Shown piece after piece: positions 54,712 to 64,000 of a stretch of 64,000 nucleotides of DNA. Each line of letters opens with the position of its first letter. Positions within the stretch are counted from its first letter, which is position 1. A program made the translations under genes and the position numbers. Location: NCBI GenBank assembly GCA_963575745.1, contig CAUYUJ010014615.1, forward strand, positions 1,930,006 to 1,994,005, given 5' to 3'. The notes beneath the pieces are model-generated. The model was given only the letters and a program-made list of their open reading frames with translations, ran no database searches and was not told where the DNA came from. Source of the DNA: Prorocentrum cordatum. Its lineage: Eukaryota; Sar; Dinophyceae; Prorocentrales; Prorocentraceae.

Positions 54712-54925
54712 CACACAAAAAGGAGGAGGAAGAAGAAGAGGAGGAGAGACGGAGGAGGAGGAGAGGTGGAGGAGGAGGAGGAGGAGGAGGAGCAGGGGGA
54801 GGGGGGGTAGGGGGAGGAGGAGGAGGAGGAGGAGGAGGAGGAGGAGGAGGAGGAGGAGGAGGAGGAGGAGGGGGAGGAGGAGGAGGAGGGGGAAGAGGAG
54901 GAGGAGGGGGAGGGGGAGGGGGAGG
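54330..54925. repeat. GGA/GA-rich purine tract
   Basis: G-rich runs (54350-54376), GA-rich (54520-54715) and GGA repeats (54720-54922). On minus it reads poly-Pro and is followed by the short frame AAPKTAKV-like segment without support. Confidence 0.9.
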
Positions 54926-55059
54926 TTTGGGCGCCACCTTGGCGGTTATCTTAGAAGCAGCGTCGCCGTCGCTGAAGAGATTCGCCATGCCGCGGCGTTT
55001 CACCCCCTGCTCCGCGGGAGACAAGATGCGCTTCAGCTCCACGGGGCCCGCGGGACGCA

Positions 55060-55130
55060 TGTGTTCACAACCACTGGGGCCTTCGGTGGAGCTCCTTATA
55101 GGGCCCCGAAACGCCGTACTGGGTGCGCTG
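55060..55130. repeat. Isolated copy of the 77-bp satellite monomer
   Basis: GGCCTTCGGTGGAGCTCCTT..GGGCCCCGAAACGCCGTACTGG matches the core of the 58.4-62.9 kb satellite about 3.5 kb away. Confidence 0.7.
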
Positions 55131-55267
55131 AAAATGTGGATATGCAGGGGGCAGAGGCACGATGGGGCCCAACTCGCCAGCACCACGCGGGATGGGCCGT
55201 GCGGGCGCAGGGGGCGGCTCCTGCACCCTTTGCTCGAGCGCCTGATGGGGCGCTCCCACTTGCGGCC

Positions 55268-55480
55268 TTCCTCCTCCTCCTCCTCCTCCTTCTCCTCCTC
55301 CTTCTCCTCCTCCTCCTCCCATCTTCCAAATCCCGCTCCTCCTCTCTGCCCTCATTCCCGTCTTCGTGACCCTCGTCCCCCAGCCCCTCCACCTTCTCCT
55401 CCTCCTCCACCTCCTCCTCCGCCTCCTCCTCTTCCTACTCCTTCTCCTACTCCTACTCCCCCTCCTTGAAGCTGCGGTCG
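55268..55480. repeat. TCC-rich pyrimidine tract
   Basis: Imperfect CTCCTCC repeats in two blocks, ending with CTACTCCTACTCC. Confidence 0.9.
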
Positions 55481-55519
55481 TTGGAGTTGGTACGAGACGC
55501 TGCCCTCCCTCCCCTCCCC

Positions 55520-55733
55520 TCCCCCTCCTCCTCATCCTCGCCCTCCTCCTCCTCCTCGTCGTCCTCCTCCACCATCGTCATCATACTCATCATCAGCAGC
55601 ATAATCGTCGTCATCATCATCACCATCATCAACATCAACAGCATCATCACCACCATCAGCATCAACATCAACATCATCATAATCAGCATCGTCAACATCA
55701 TCGCCATCATCATCATCACCATCACCAGCACCG

Positions 55734-55769
<36 letters not shown>

Positions 55770-56305
55770 GCATCAGCATCATCCTCATCCTCATCCTCAT
55801 CCTCATCCTCATCCTCATCCTCATCATCATCATCATCATCATCATCATCAGCATCATCATCCGCAGCATTATCATCAATCTCACCATCACCATCGTCGTC
55901 ATCATCATCATCATCATCATCATCAGCATAGCCATCGTCGCCATCATCATCATCATCGCCATCGCCATCGTTATCAGCATCAGCATCAGCATCAGCATCA
56001 TCACCATCATCATGGTCATCATCATAATCATCATCAATATCGACATCCTCCTCATAATGGGCACCATTAACACAATTATCACCATCACCACCACCATGGT
56101 CATCATAATTATCATCAGCAGCATCATCATCGTCGTCATCATCAGTATCATCAGCATCATCAACATCAACAGCATAATCACCAACATTAGCATCAGCATC
56201 AGCACCAGCATCATTAACATCATCATCGTCACAATAATAATCATCAGCATCATCACCATTATCAACATCAGCATAATCATCACCATCGCCCTCCTCCTCC
56301 ATTAT
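55520..56305. repeat. Degenerate (CAT)n / (CATCCT)n array
   Basis: About 780 bp of CAT repeats with CAG, CAC and CGT changes and a (CTCATC) block near 55790. It is the third such array in the window. Confidence 0.95.
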
Positions 56306-56419
56306 GTTTCCTTACAGATAACTCCTCCCTTTCGCCCCCCCCCCCCCCAGATGTGTGGTTAGGTCGTGCCAGACGTTTCGCCTAAGACGTTCCACCATGT
56401 ATGATCCTGACGCTTGAAA

Positions 56420-56770
56420 TTTGCAACAGCTTCACGGATGGAAGGCGGGCCGTTTTCGAAACGTGGCTATCGCGTTAGCGCCGCGCGCACTCGTCGTACA
56501 AGGTTGCAGCAGCTTCACGGATGGAGAGCGCCCGTGCTCAAGATGTGGCTCTCGCCTCGGCGCCGTGCACATTCGTCGTACAAATCTGCAGCAGCTTCAG
56601 GGATGGAGGGTGGCGCGTGTTCAAGATGTGGCTCCCGCCCGCCGCGCACACTCGCTCTTGATAGATCGCACCGGCTTCAAGGATGGAGGGAGGTCCCTTT
56701 TCAGAATGTGGCTTTCGCCTTCGCGCCGCGCACGTTAGCCTTAAACGCCTGCATCGGCTGCAGTGAGATT
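56420..56770. repeat. Four ~82-bp tandem units
   Basis: The segment GCAGCAGCTTCACGGATGGA followed by CAAGATGTGGCT and CGCCGCGCACACTCG recurs with starts near 56427, 56510, 56592 and 56672. Plus frames read QLHGWRA-type repeats. No gene is supported. Confidence 0.85.
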
Positions 56771-57470
56771 GGTAAGGTTGAAAGTATTCTAGCTCGACTC
56801 AAGGTTGTCAAGACGCAACCGTCACGTTGATTCCTGGTGTTCAGGTCACAGAGCAAGTGTTCCAGCACGGTTTGAGATTGTTAGGACGCAGCAGTCACGT
56901 TGATTCGTGGCGTCGAAGTCCCAGGCACTTTGTTTTGACACGATAGAAAATTCTCAGACTGTTGTCTTCGAAAGGGGCACTTCCCGCAATGAGGGTAATT
57001 CCTTATAGGGGCCTATATGACCACATGAAGAGGGATCTTGAATGGAGAGTTTACTTCAACCTCGTTGATGCGTCTTGGCCTTGAACTGATTATCCTGTCC
57101 TCCTCCTCTCCCTCCCTCCTCCTCCTCCGCATCCCTCGTCGTCCTTCTCCTTCCTCCTCCTTCTTACGTTGGACCGACATGGACTTCCTCCTCCTCCTCC
57201 TCCTCATCGCTGTCCTCCCCGACGGGGAGGCGCAGGAGACGACGAAAAGCATCGGCGCCTCGATCCTCGATCGGACGACGAGCAGGGCCGCCCGAGGGCC
57301 GCCCGAAGGCTGGCCGAAGGCACGCCGAGGGGCCGACCGATGTGAAGGGGCCCCAGGACACACAAATAAATACACACAAATAGAAAGTTCCCCCATATTT
57401 TCCTACATTTTCTGGGTTTCTGTCTTCCCCCCCAATTCCCATACTTTCCCCTATCTTCTGGAGGATCGAC
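56771..57470. other. Spacer without a supported gene
   Basis: Two short related blocks near 56805 and 56885 share GACGCARCMGTCACGTTGATTC. A pyrimidine tract lies at 57095-57175. Nothing else is supported. Confidence 0.4.
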
Positions 57471-57654
57471 GATGAATTGTGTTTGTGTGTTGTCTCCCCT
57501 CCTGACGATGGCCGAGCGGCCGCCCACGGGCCCGCCGGAGGGCCCGCAGAAGGGGCGCCTTGCGCTCCAGCGCGGCGGTCCTCGCCTCCTGCTGGGACGC
57601 CTGCAGGGCGGAGGCCTGAGGGCCGGGGCGGACCCTCGCAGTCGAGCCATCGAC

Positions 57655-57785
57655 GCTCGATCCCCGATCGAGCCGCGATCCTCGATCCTCGATCCTCGAT
57701 CCTCGAGGCCTCGATCCTCGGCCGAACCTCGAGGCCTCGATCCTCGATCGAACCTCGTTCCTCGATCGAGCCTCGATGCCTCGAA
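57655..57785. repeat. Short tandem repeat of TCGATCC / CTCGAGGCC
   Basis: CGATCCT and CTCGATC units recur at 8-10-bp spacing for about 130 bp. Confidence 0.8.
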
Positions 57786-58049
57786 TGGCACGGGGCAACA
57801 CAGCACGACGTGGCACGAGGTGGCCCAGCAGTGCACACCGCAGCACAGCAGACCGAATGACGGCATCGCAGGGTAGCAGCACATAACATACAGTCGGGGC
57901 GTTGACCTAAGGAACCCTAAATAAGAACGAGGCCCCTTTCTTCCATAAGTTAACCTTCGATTTCCTGTCGGAAACATAAGGAAAGCCTGAGGGCAAGCTG
58001 TGAAACACTTAAGGAACGCGGAGCCCCTCCCCAACGAAAAGGGTTCCTT

Positions 58050-58345
58050 CTTCAGGGCCCCGACTGTAGAACTGAATTGCACACCATGGCTGCATGAACG
58101 GTGCAGCCAGAAAGCCATGCTGGAGGACCGACAATTTGAAGATGAGGCCGGGGCTGCGGGAGCCACATTCTGAACAAGCGCAAAAAGTGTAAATTTCGCC
58201 AACGCTGCAGCGGGAGCACCATTCGGAAGGACCGAAAACGCGGAAATGAGACCAGCGCTGAAGCGTGAGGACGCCTTTGAAGGACCAGAAGCGCGGAAAT
58301 AAAGCCAACGCTGCAGCGGGAACACCATTGCAAAGGACCAAAAAC
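58050..58345. repeat. ~54-bp tandem repeat, four diverged units
   Basis: GCCAACGCTGCAGCGGGAGC followed by ACCATT..AAGGACC and AAAACGCGGAAAT recurs at 58198, 58252 (diverged) and 58307, with an older unit near 58145. Confidence 0.75.
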
Positions 58346-58667
58346 GGTCGGATAAGAAAATTAGCCTCACGCAGGACCCAACCATATGCAGTTGTGAGTA
58401 ACGCAGGTGTGGGTATCGTCTCCGGTGGAGCTCCCCATGGGGCCACGAAACGTGCGGGGGGGTGATGGAAGAGGGAGTAGAGGTAGGAATGAGAGGGAGG
58501 AGGAGGGGAAAGGGGAGGATAGGAGAGGATAGGAGAGGAGAGGAGAGGAACGCGGGGACCGTCTCTTCAAGACGAGGACCAACACCATAGGATGGTTGGG
58601 AAAAACACTAGCCTGACAAAGAACCCAACCATATGAAGTTGTGGGTCCCGCAATTGTGGGTATTGTC
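58346..58667. repeat. Satellite spacer, first copy (with short inverted repeat)
   Basis: It contains a GGA-rich run, GAGGAACGCGGGGACCGTCT, ACGAGGACCAACACCATAGG and then ATGGTTGGG...CCCAACCAT, an inverted repeat about 30 bp apart. Related copies are at 60290-60510 and 62885-63050. Confidence 0.7.
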
Positions 58668-60290
58668 TTCGGTGGAGCTCCGTATGGACGACGAAACGCT
58701 GTACTGGGTGGTGGGGGCGCATACGGGCGGTAGCACCCGGGCCTTCGGTGGAGCTCCCTATGGGCCAACAAACGCTGTACTGGGTGAGGCCGATCTTTGC
58801 CACTGGGGCCTTCGGTGGAGCTCCCTATGAGGCAACGAAGCGTTGTACTGGGTGGGAGAGACGCATGCGGACGGTTTCACTGGGGCCTTCGGTGGAGCTC
58901 CTTATGGGCCACGGACCGTTGTGATGGGTGGGGGGAACGCATGTGGACTTTGCCACTGGGGCCTTCGGTGGAGCGCCATATGGGGCCACGAAGTGCTGTG
59001 CTGTGTGGGGGAGATGCGTTCGGGCGGTTCGGACCTTCGGTAGAGTTCCCTATAGGGCCACGAAACTATGTTCTGGGTGGGGGGGGACGCGTGCGGGTGG
59101 TAGCACTGGGACCTTCGGTGGAGCTCCCTATGGGGCTATGAAGCGTTGTGCTTGGGGGGGCGCAGTGGGAAAATGTTACTGAGGCCTTCGGTGAAGTTCC
59201 CAATAGGGCCACGAAACGATCTACTGGGTAGGGGAAACGCATGCGGACGGTGCCACTGGCGCCGCCAGTGGAGCTCCTTGCGGGACCACGAAAAACTGTA
59301 CTGGGTGGAGGACGCATGCGGGCGGTAGCACTGTGACCTTCGGTGGAGCTCCTGACGGGGCCACGAAGCGCTGTACTGGTGGAGGGGGACGCAAGCTGGC
59401 GGTAGCACTGGGGCCGTCGGTAGAACTCCCTATGGTGCCACGAAACGCTGTACTGGGTGGGGAAGACGCATGCGGGCTGCAGCACTGGGGCCGTCGGTGG
59501 AGTTCCCTGTGGGGCCAGGAATCGCTGCTGTACTGGGCGGCAGAGACGCAAGCGGGCGGTAACACTGGGGCCGCAGGTGAAGCCCCGTATGGGGCCACGA
59601 AGCGCGATACTGTGTGGGAGAGACGCATGCGGGCGGTAGCGCTGGATCCTTCGGTGGGGGCAACGAAACGCTGTACTGGGTGGGGGGATGCATGCGGGCA
59701 ATAGCACTGGAACCTTCCGTGGAACTCCCTGTGGGGCCACGAAGCGCAATGCTGGGCGGAGGACGCATGCGGACGGCTTCATTGGGGCCTTCGGTGGAGT
59801 TCCCGATGGGGTCACGAAGCAGCGCTGTGCTGCCGCGGGTGGGGGGAACGCATGAGAGCGGTTCCACTGGGACCTTCGGTAGAGTTCCCTGTAGGGCCAC
59901 GAAGCGCCGTACTGGGTGGCGCGGGACGCACGTGGTCACAGCCACTTGGACCTTCGGTCGAGCTGTCTATGGGGCCACGAGGCGCTGTACTGGGTGGATG
60001 GGACGCATACGGGCGGTAGCACTGCGGCCTTCGGTGGAGTTCCCTATGGAACCGCGAGGCGCTGTTCTGGGTAGGGTGACGCATGCGGGCGTCAGCACTT
60101 GGACCTTCGGTCGAGCTCTCTATGGGGCCACGAGGCGCTGTACTGGGTGGGGGGGAGCGCATGCGGGCATTAGCACTGGGATCCTCGGTGGAGCTCCCTT
60201 TGGGGCCACGCAGCGCTGTATTGGGCAGGGGGGACGCATGCGGGCTGTAGCGTTTGGGTCTTCGGTGGAGCTCCCTGTAGGGCCACGAAG
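58668..60290. repeat. 77-bp satellite, block 1
   Basis: About 21 units of ~77 bp built on GGCCTTCGGTGGAGCTCCCT, GGGGCCACGAAGCGCTGTAC, TGGGTGG and CGCATGCGGGCGGTAGCACT. Unit starts are near 58811, 58888 and 58964. Protein frames (GGAPYGATKRCTGWGG) are by-products. Confidence 0.95.
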
Positions 60291-60510
60291 CGTGTGAGGG
60301 GTGCAAGGGATGGGAGGAGCGGGAGGAGGGAGGAAGGAAAGAGAGAAGGAGGAAGAAAGGAGGAAGGAGGAACGCGGGGCGCTGTCTCCTCATAACGAGG
60401 ACCCAACACCGCAGGATGGTTGGAAATTGGAAAATTTAGCTGGGCGAATAACCCAACCATATGTAGTTGTGAATACCGCGCTGTGGGTACCGCTCTCGGT
60501 GTCCGGAGTT
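60291..60510. repeat. Satellite spacer, second copy
   Basis: Same order as the first spacer: GGA-rich run, GAACGCGGGGCGCTGTCTCC, ACGAGGACCCAACACCGCAG, GGATGGTTGG and ACCCAACCATATGTAGTTGT. Confidence 0.8.
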
Positions 60511-62884
60511 CCTTATGGGGCCACGAAGCGTGTTTGGAATGTGCCGTGATGGGTGCCGGATACGCGCGCGGTCGGGACTTCGGTGGAGCTCCTTATGGGG
60601 CCACGCAGCGCTGTACTGGGTGGGGGAAGGCATGCGGCCGCGGTCACTGGAGTATTCGGTGGAGCTCCCTATGGGGCCACGAGGCGCTGTACTGGGTGTG
60701 GGGGACGGATGCGGCCGCGACCACTGGGGCTTGCGGTGGAGCTCCCTATGGGGCCACGGAGCGTTGTACCGGGTGGGGAAAACGCATACGGCCGCGGCCA
60801 CTGGGGTCCTCGGTGGAGCTTCCTATATGGGGCACGAAACGGTGTACTGGGCAGGGGAATCGCATGCGAACGTCGCCTCTGGGGCACTGGTGGAGCTCCC
60901 TATTGGGCCACGCAGCGCCGTACTGCGTGGGGAAAAGGCATGCGGGCGTGGGCCCCTGGGGCCCTCGGTGGAGCTCCCTATGGAGCCACGAAGCGCTGTG
61001 CTGGGCGGGGGGAGCGCATGCGAACGTCGCCTCTGGGGCCTTCGGTGGAGCTGCGTGTGGGTCACGAAACGTTGATGGGTCAAGGTGACGCATGTGAGCG
61101 TCGCCTCTGAAGCCTTCGGTGGCGCTCCCTATGGGGCCACGAAGCGGTACATGGGGCTGGGGAAGCGCATGCAAACGTCGCCTCCGGGGCCTTCGGTGGA
61201 GCTCCCCATGGGGCTACGGAGCGGTACATGGGGCTGGGGAAGCGCATGCGAACGTCGCCTCCGGGGCCTTCGGTGGAGCTCCCTATGGTGCCACGGAGCG
61301 CTGTACGTCGCAGAAGGAAACGCATGCGGGCGTCGCCTCTGAGGCCTTCGGTGGGGCTCCCCATGGGGCCACGAAACTAATATTGGGCGGGGGAAACGCA
61401 TGCGAACGTCGTCTCTGGGACCTTCGGTGGAGGTCCCTTTGGGGCCACGAAAAATGTGAAGGGTGTGCCAGATCGGACGCGGGTGCGCCATGCGGACTGT
61501 GCCACAGGGGCCTCGGTGGCGCTCCCTGGGGGACCACGAAAATTGTGAGGTGTGTACCAAATCGGATGCGGGTACGCCATGCGGACGTCGCCTCTGGGGC
61601 CTTCGGTAGAGCTCTCCATGGGGCCACGAAGCGTGTGAGGGGTGTGCCAGATCGCATGCGGGTACGCCGTGCGGGCTGTGCCACTGGGGTCCTCGGTGGC
61701 GCTCCCTATGGGACCACGAAGCGTGCGAAGGGTGTGCCGAAGCGGAAACGGGTACGCCATGCGGACGTCGCCTCTGGGGCCTTCGGTGGAGCTCCCCATC
61801 GGGCCACGAACCGTGTGAAGGGTGTGCCAAATCGGATGCGGGTACGCCATGCGGACTGTTCCGCTGGAGTATTCAGTGGACCTCCACATGGGGCCACGAA
61901 GCGTGTGAGGGGTGTGCCAAATCGGATGCGGATACGCCATGCGGATTGTGCCGCTGGAACCTTCGGTGGAGCTGCTCTATAATACCACGAAAAGTGTGAG
62001 GGGTGTGCTAAATCCGATGCGGGTACGCCATGCGGACTGTGCCACTGAGGCCGTCGGTGGAGCTCCCTATGGGGCCACGAAAAGAATGAAGGGTGTGCCA
62101 GATCGGATGCAGGTACGCCATGCGGACTGTGCCGCTGTAACCTTCGGTGGAGCTCCCCATGGGGCCACGAAGCGTGCGAAGGGTGTGCTAAATCCGATGC
62201 GGGTACGCCATGCGGACTGTTCCGCTGGAGCCTTCGGTGGACCTCCCCATGGGGCCACGAAGCTTATGAGGGGTGTACCAAATCGGACGCGGGTACGCAA
62301 TGCGGACTGTGCCACTGGAGCCTTCGGTCAAGTTCCCTATTGGGCCACGAAACGTGTGAAGGGTGGGTGTACAAGGTCGGATGCAGGTGCGCCATGTGGA
62401 CTGTGCCACTTGGGCCTTCGGTGGAGTTCCCTATAAGGCCACGAAACGTGCGAGGGGTGTGCCAAATCAGATGCGGGTACGCCATGCGGACCGTGCCACT
62501 TGGGCCTTCGGAGGAGCTTCCTCTGGGGCCACGAAGCGTGTGAAGGGTGTGCGAAGTCGGATGCAGGTGAGCCATGCGGACTGTGCCTCTGGGGCCTCCG
62601 GTGGAGCTCCCTATGGGGCCACGAAGCGTGTGAGGGGGGTGTACAAAATCGAAAGCGGGGACTGTGCCACTGGGGCCCTCGGTGGAGCGGCCACGAAACG
62701 TGCGAGGGGTGTGCCAAATCGGACGCGGGTGCGCCATGCGGACTGTGCCAGTGGAGCCTTCGGCCGAGCTCCCAATGGGGCCACGAAGCGTGTGAGGGGT
62801 GTGCCAAATCGGATGCGGGTACGCCATGCGGTCTGTGCCACGTGCCTCTAGGGCCTTCGGTGGAGCTCCCGTGGGGCCGCGAAA
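60511..62884. repeat. Satellite block 2, switching from 77-bp to 90-bp monomers
   Basis: Units of ~77 bp continue to about 61440. From there units are 90 bp (starts near 61781, 61871, 61961, 62051). They keep the TTCGGTGGAGCTCCC..GGGGCCACGAAGCGTG core but replace the rest with AGGGGTGTGCCAAATCGGAT and GCGGGTACGCCATGCGGACT. The 90-bp units stay open as a 30-residue repeat (GVPNRMRVRHADCATGAFGG). Confidence 0.95.
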
Positions 62885-63060
62885 TGTGAGGGGTGTGTGC
62901 CGTCATGGTAAACTGATGCGAAGAGCAGAAGCACGCAGGGGAGGAGGGAGGAGGGGGAGAAATGAGGAGGGTGATGAGGAGAGGAACGCGGGGTTCTCTT
63001 TTCAAAACGAGGACACAACAACACAAGATGTTTGGGAACAGTGTTAGCGAGCGTGGAAAA
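62885..63060. repeat. Satellite spacer, third copy (truncated)
   Basis: GGA-rich run, GAGGAACGCGGGGTTCTCTT and ACGAGGACACAACAACACAA. The inverted-repeat half is diverged (GATGTTTGGGAA). Confidence 0.65.
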
Positions 63061-63285
63061 AGAAAGCGTGTCTCTAGCAAACTGTGTTGTGCAATCGATG
63101 TGGCGCGGTCTGTGGTGCAATCTACGTGGCGGCATATATGGTGTGCAGTCGGTGTTGTGCAATGTATGTTGTGCCAGAACTGTTGGACAATATATGTGGT
63201 GCGATCCATGTGCCATACATTCCCCAATCAGAGCTTGCCTCTATAGGGGTCCTAGCAGATTCGTATGGTTAGGTGAGGTGTGCCG
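63061..63285. other. Spacer with GTGCAAT-like short repeats
   Basis: TGTTGTGCAAT, TGTGGTGCAAT and GTGTGCAGTC recur loosely. No gene is supported. Confidence 0.4.
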
Positions 63286-63289
63286 CCGA

Positions 63290-63535
63290 TTTCGGTGGCC
63301 GGCACGGGTGCCCGGGTGCCCCGGGGTGCCCCGAGGTGCCTGGGGGTGCCTGGAGGTGCCCGGGGGTGCCCGGGTGCCCGAGTGTATCGCCCTACAGCCC
63401 TGTGGCCCTATAGCCTTATAGCCTCACAGATCTATAGCCCTATATCCCCATAGCCCTATAGACCTGTAGCCCTATAGCCCTACAGTCCTATAGCCCTAGA
63501 GTCCCATAGCCCTATAGCCCTATAGCCCCATTATT
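63290..63535. repeat. Two adjacent ~9-11-bp repeats: GGTGCCYGGG and CCCTATAG
   Basis: GGTGCCTGG/GGTGCCCGG units occupy 63298-63382. CCCTATAGC units occupy 63395-63532. Confidence 0.9.
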
Positions 63536-63704
63536 CACTGCGTGGAGCTCCCCATATGTGCATCTATTCGCATGGACCTGTCCGCCGTGAATGTCTAGGC
63601 GCAAGAGGTTTCGAATACAAACGGGCTTCAGTTGTGACGGTCTGGTCATGAATCTAACTGCGAATGACTTGGAGTGTGAATGAGCCTCAGTAGTACGAGC
63701 GCGT

Positions 63705-63805
63705 CTCTGCGCATGAGCCTGGGGCCTCCTGGGACCTCCTAAACCCTACTGCGGCTTCCTGGGGCCTCCAGGAGCCTCTTGGGGCCTCCTGAAACCTCCT
63801 AGGGA
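63705..63805. repeat. Degenerate GGGGCCTCCT ~10-bp repeat
   Basis: GGCCTCCTGG, GACCTCCTAA, GGCCTCCAGG, GCCTCTTGG and CCTCCTGAAA follow each other at 10-12-bp spacing. Confidence 0.75.
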
Positions 63806-64000
63806 GGATTCGTGCCCCAGGGGAGGCCCAATCTATAGCAACATACGTACATAAAACATTGCGGACTGGAGCCGCAGAAGAAGGGCAATATATAGGAACA
63901 AACGTAAAACACCAAGGACTCGTGCCCCAGGAGAGGCCCAATATATAGGAACATAAGTAAAACAGTTAAGATTGTGCACGCAGGAGAAAGACAATATATC
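63806..64000. repeat. ~52-bp tandem repeat with AT-rich half, continuing off the right edge
   Basis: CGTGCCCCAGGRGAGGCCCAAT followed by ATATAGGAACATAAGTAAAAC recurs near 63811, 63866, 63921 and 63972. Confidence 0.75.

Noticed and set aside
63395-63535. Telomere repeat
   Set aside because: The unit is CCCTATAG(C), not CCCTAAA or a known variant, and it is short, imperfect and internal.

Overview
This window looks like repeat-dominated, GC-rich nuclear DNA of a large-genome protist. A dinoflagellate fits best, but that is an inference. The reasons are: a COX6B-type cytochrome oxidase subunit gene split by a short GT-AG intron; a possible relict of the dinoflagellate spliced leader (TGGCTCAAG) about 60 nt upstream of its start; several decayed LINE-like retroelements of APE-RT-RNase H type; a gag-like ORF with a CCCH zinc finger; and very long tri-, di- and oligonucleotide arrays. 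There are no operons, Shine-Dalgarno sites or bacterial genes. Most long open frames are artefacts of stop-poor repeats (poly-His/Asp/Ile from CAT arrays, poly-Glu/Gly/Arg/Ser/Pro from GGA/TCC arrays).

Layout. 1-4.2 kb: minus-strand gag-like pseudogene that runs off the left edge. 5.4-5.75 kb: COX6B-like gene, minus strand. 5.9-8.6 kb: CAT, GGA and TCC arrays. 8.6-10.4 kb: a diverged inverted pair, a ~200-bp foldback element and a ~215-bp triplication. 10.5-11.4 kb: LINE ORF1 with a Cys-rich finger and coiled coil, broken at an A6 run. 12.9-18.4 kb: a higher-order repeat made of 22-bp minisatellite blocks alternating with cassettes that each carry two tRNA-like promoter heads. 18.4-23.5 kb: A-rich patches with an AAATAGATACT motif, degenerate ~10-bp arrays, microsatellites, an 11-bp minisatellite and a CAT array.

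24.4-43.1 kb: two minus-strand, head-to-tail, degenerate copies of one retroelement, about 9 kb apart. They share ORF1 end, APE-type endonuclease, reverse transcriptase, zinc knuckle, RNase H and a further conserved but unidentified segment. The lower-coordinate copy is split by a second LINE, 5'-truncated at its YADD motif, with a 140-bp x3 repeat beyond its coding end. The interval 34.6-36.4 kb holds unidentified coding-like ORFs.

43-57.9 kb: mostly simple repeats (CAG, TC, GAC, GGA, AT, CAT), degenerate CCCAAGA-type repeats, a possible terminal exon at 43.06-43.30 kb, a ~2-kb unidentified protein-coding region at 50.6-52.6 kb with two CxxC pairs, and one ankyrin-like stretch. 58-63 kb: a large satellite with 77-bp and 90-bp monomer types punctuated by a spacer containing a short inverted repeat. 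The right end has further short tandem families.

Functionally, only the COX6B-like gene is recognisable as a host gene (mitochondrial complex IV). The rest is mainly mobile-element debris and satellite DNA. No coordinated multi-gene system is visible.
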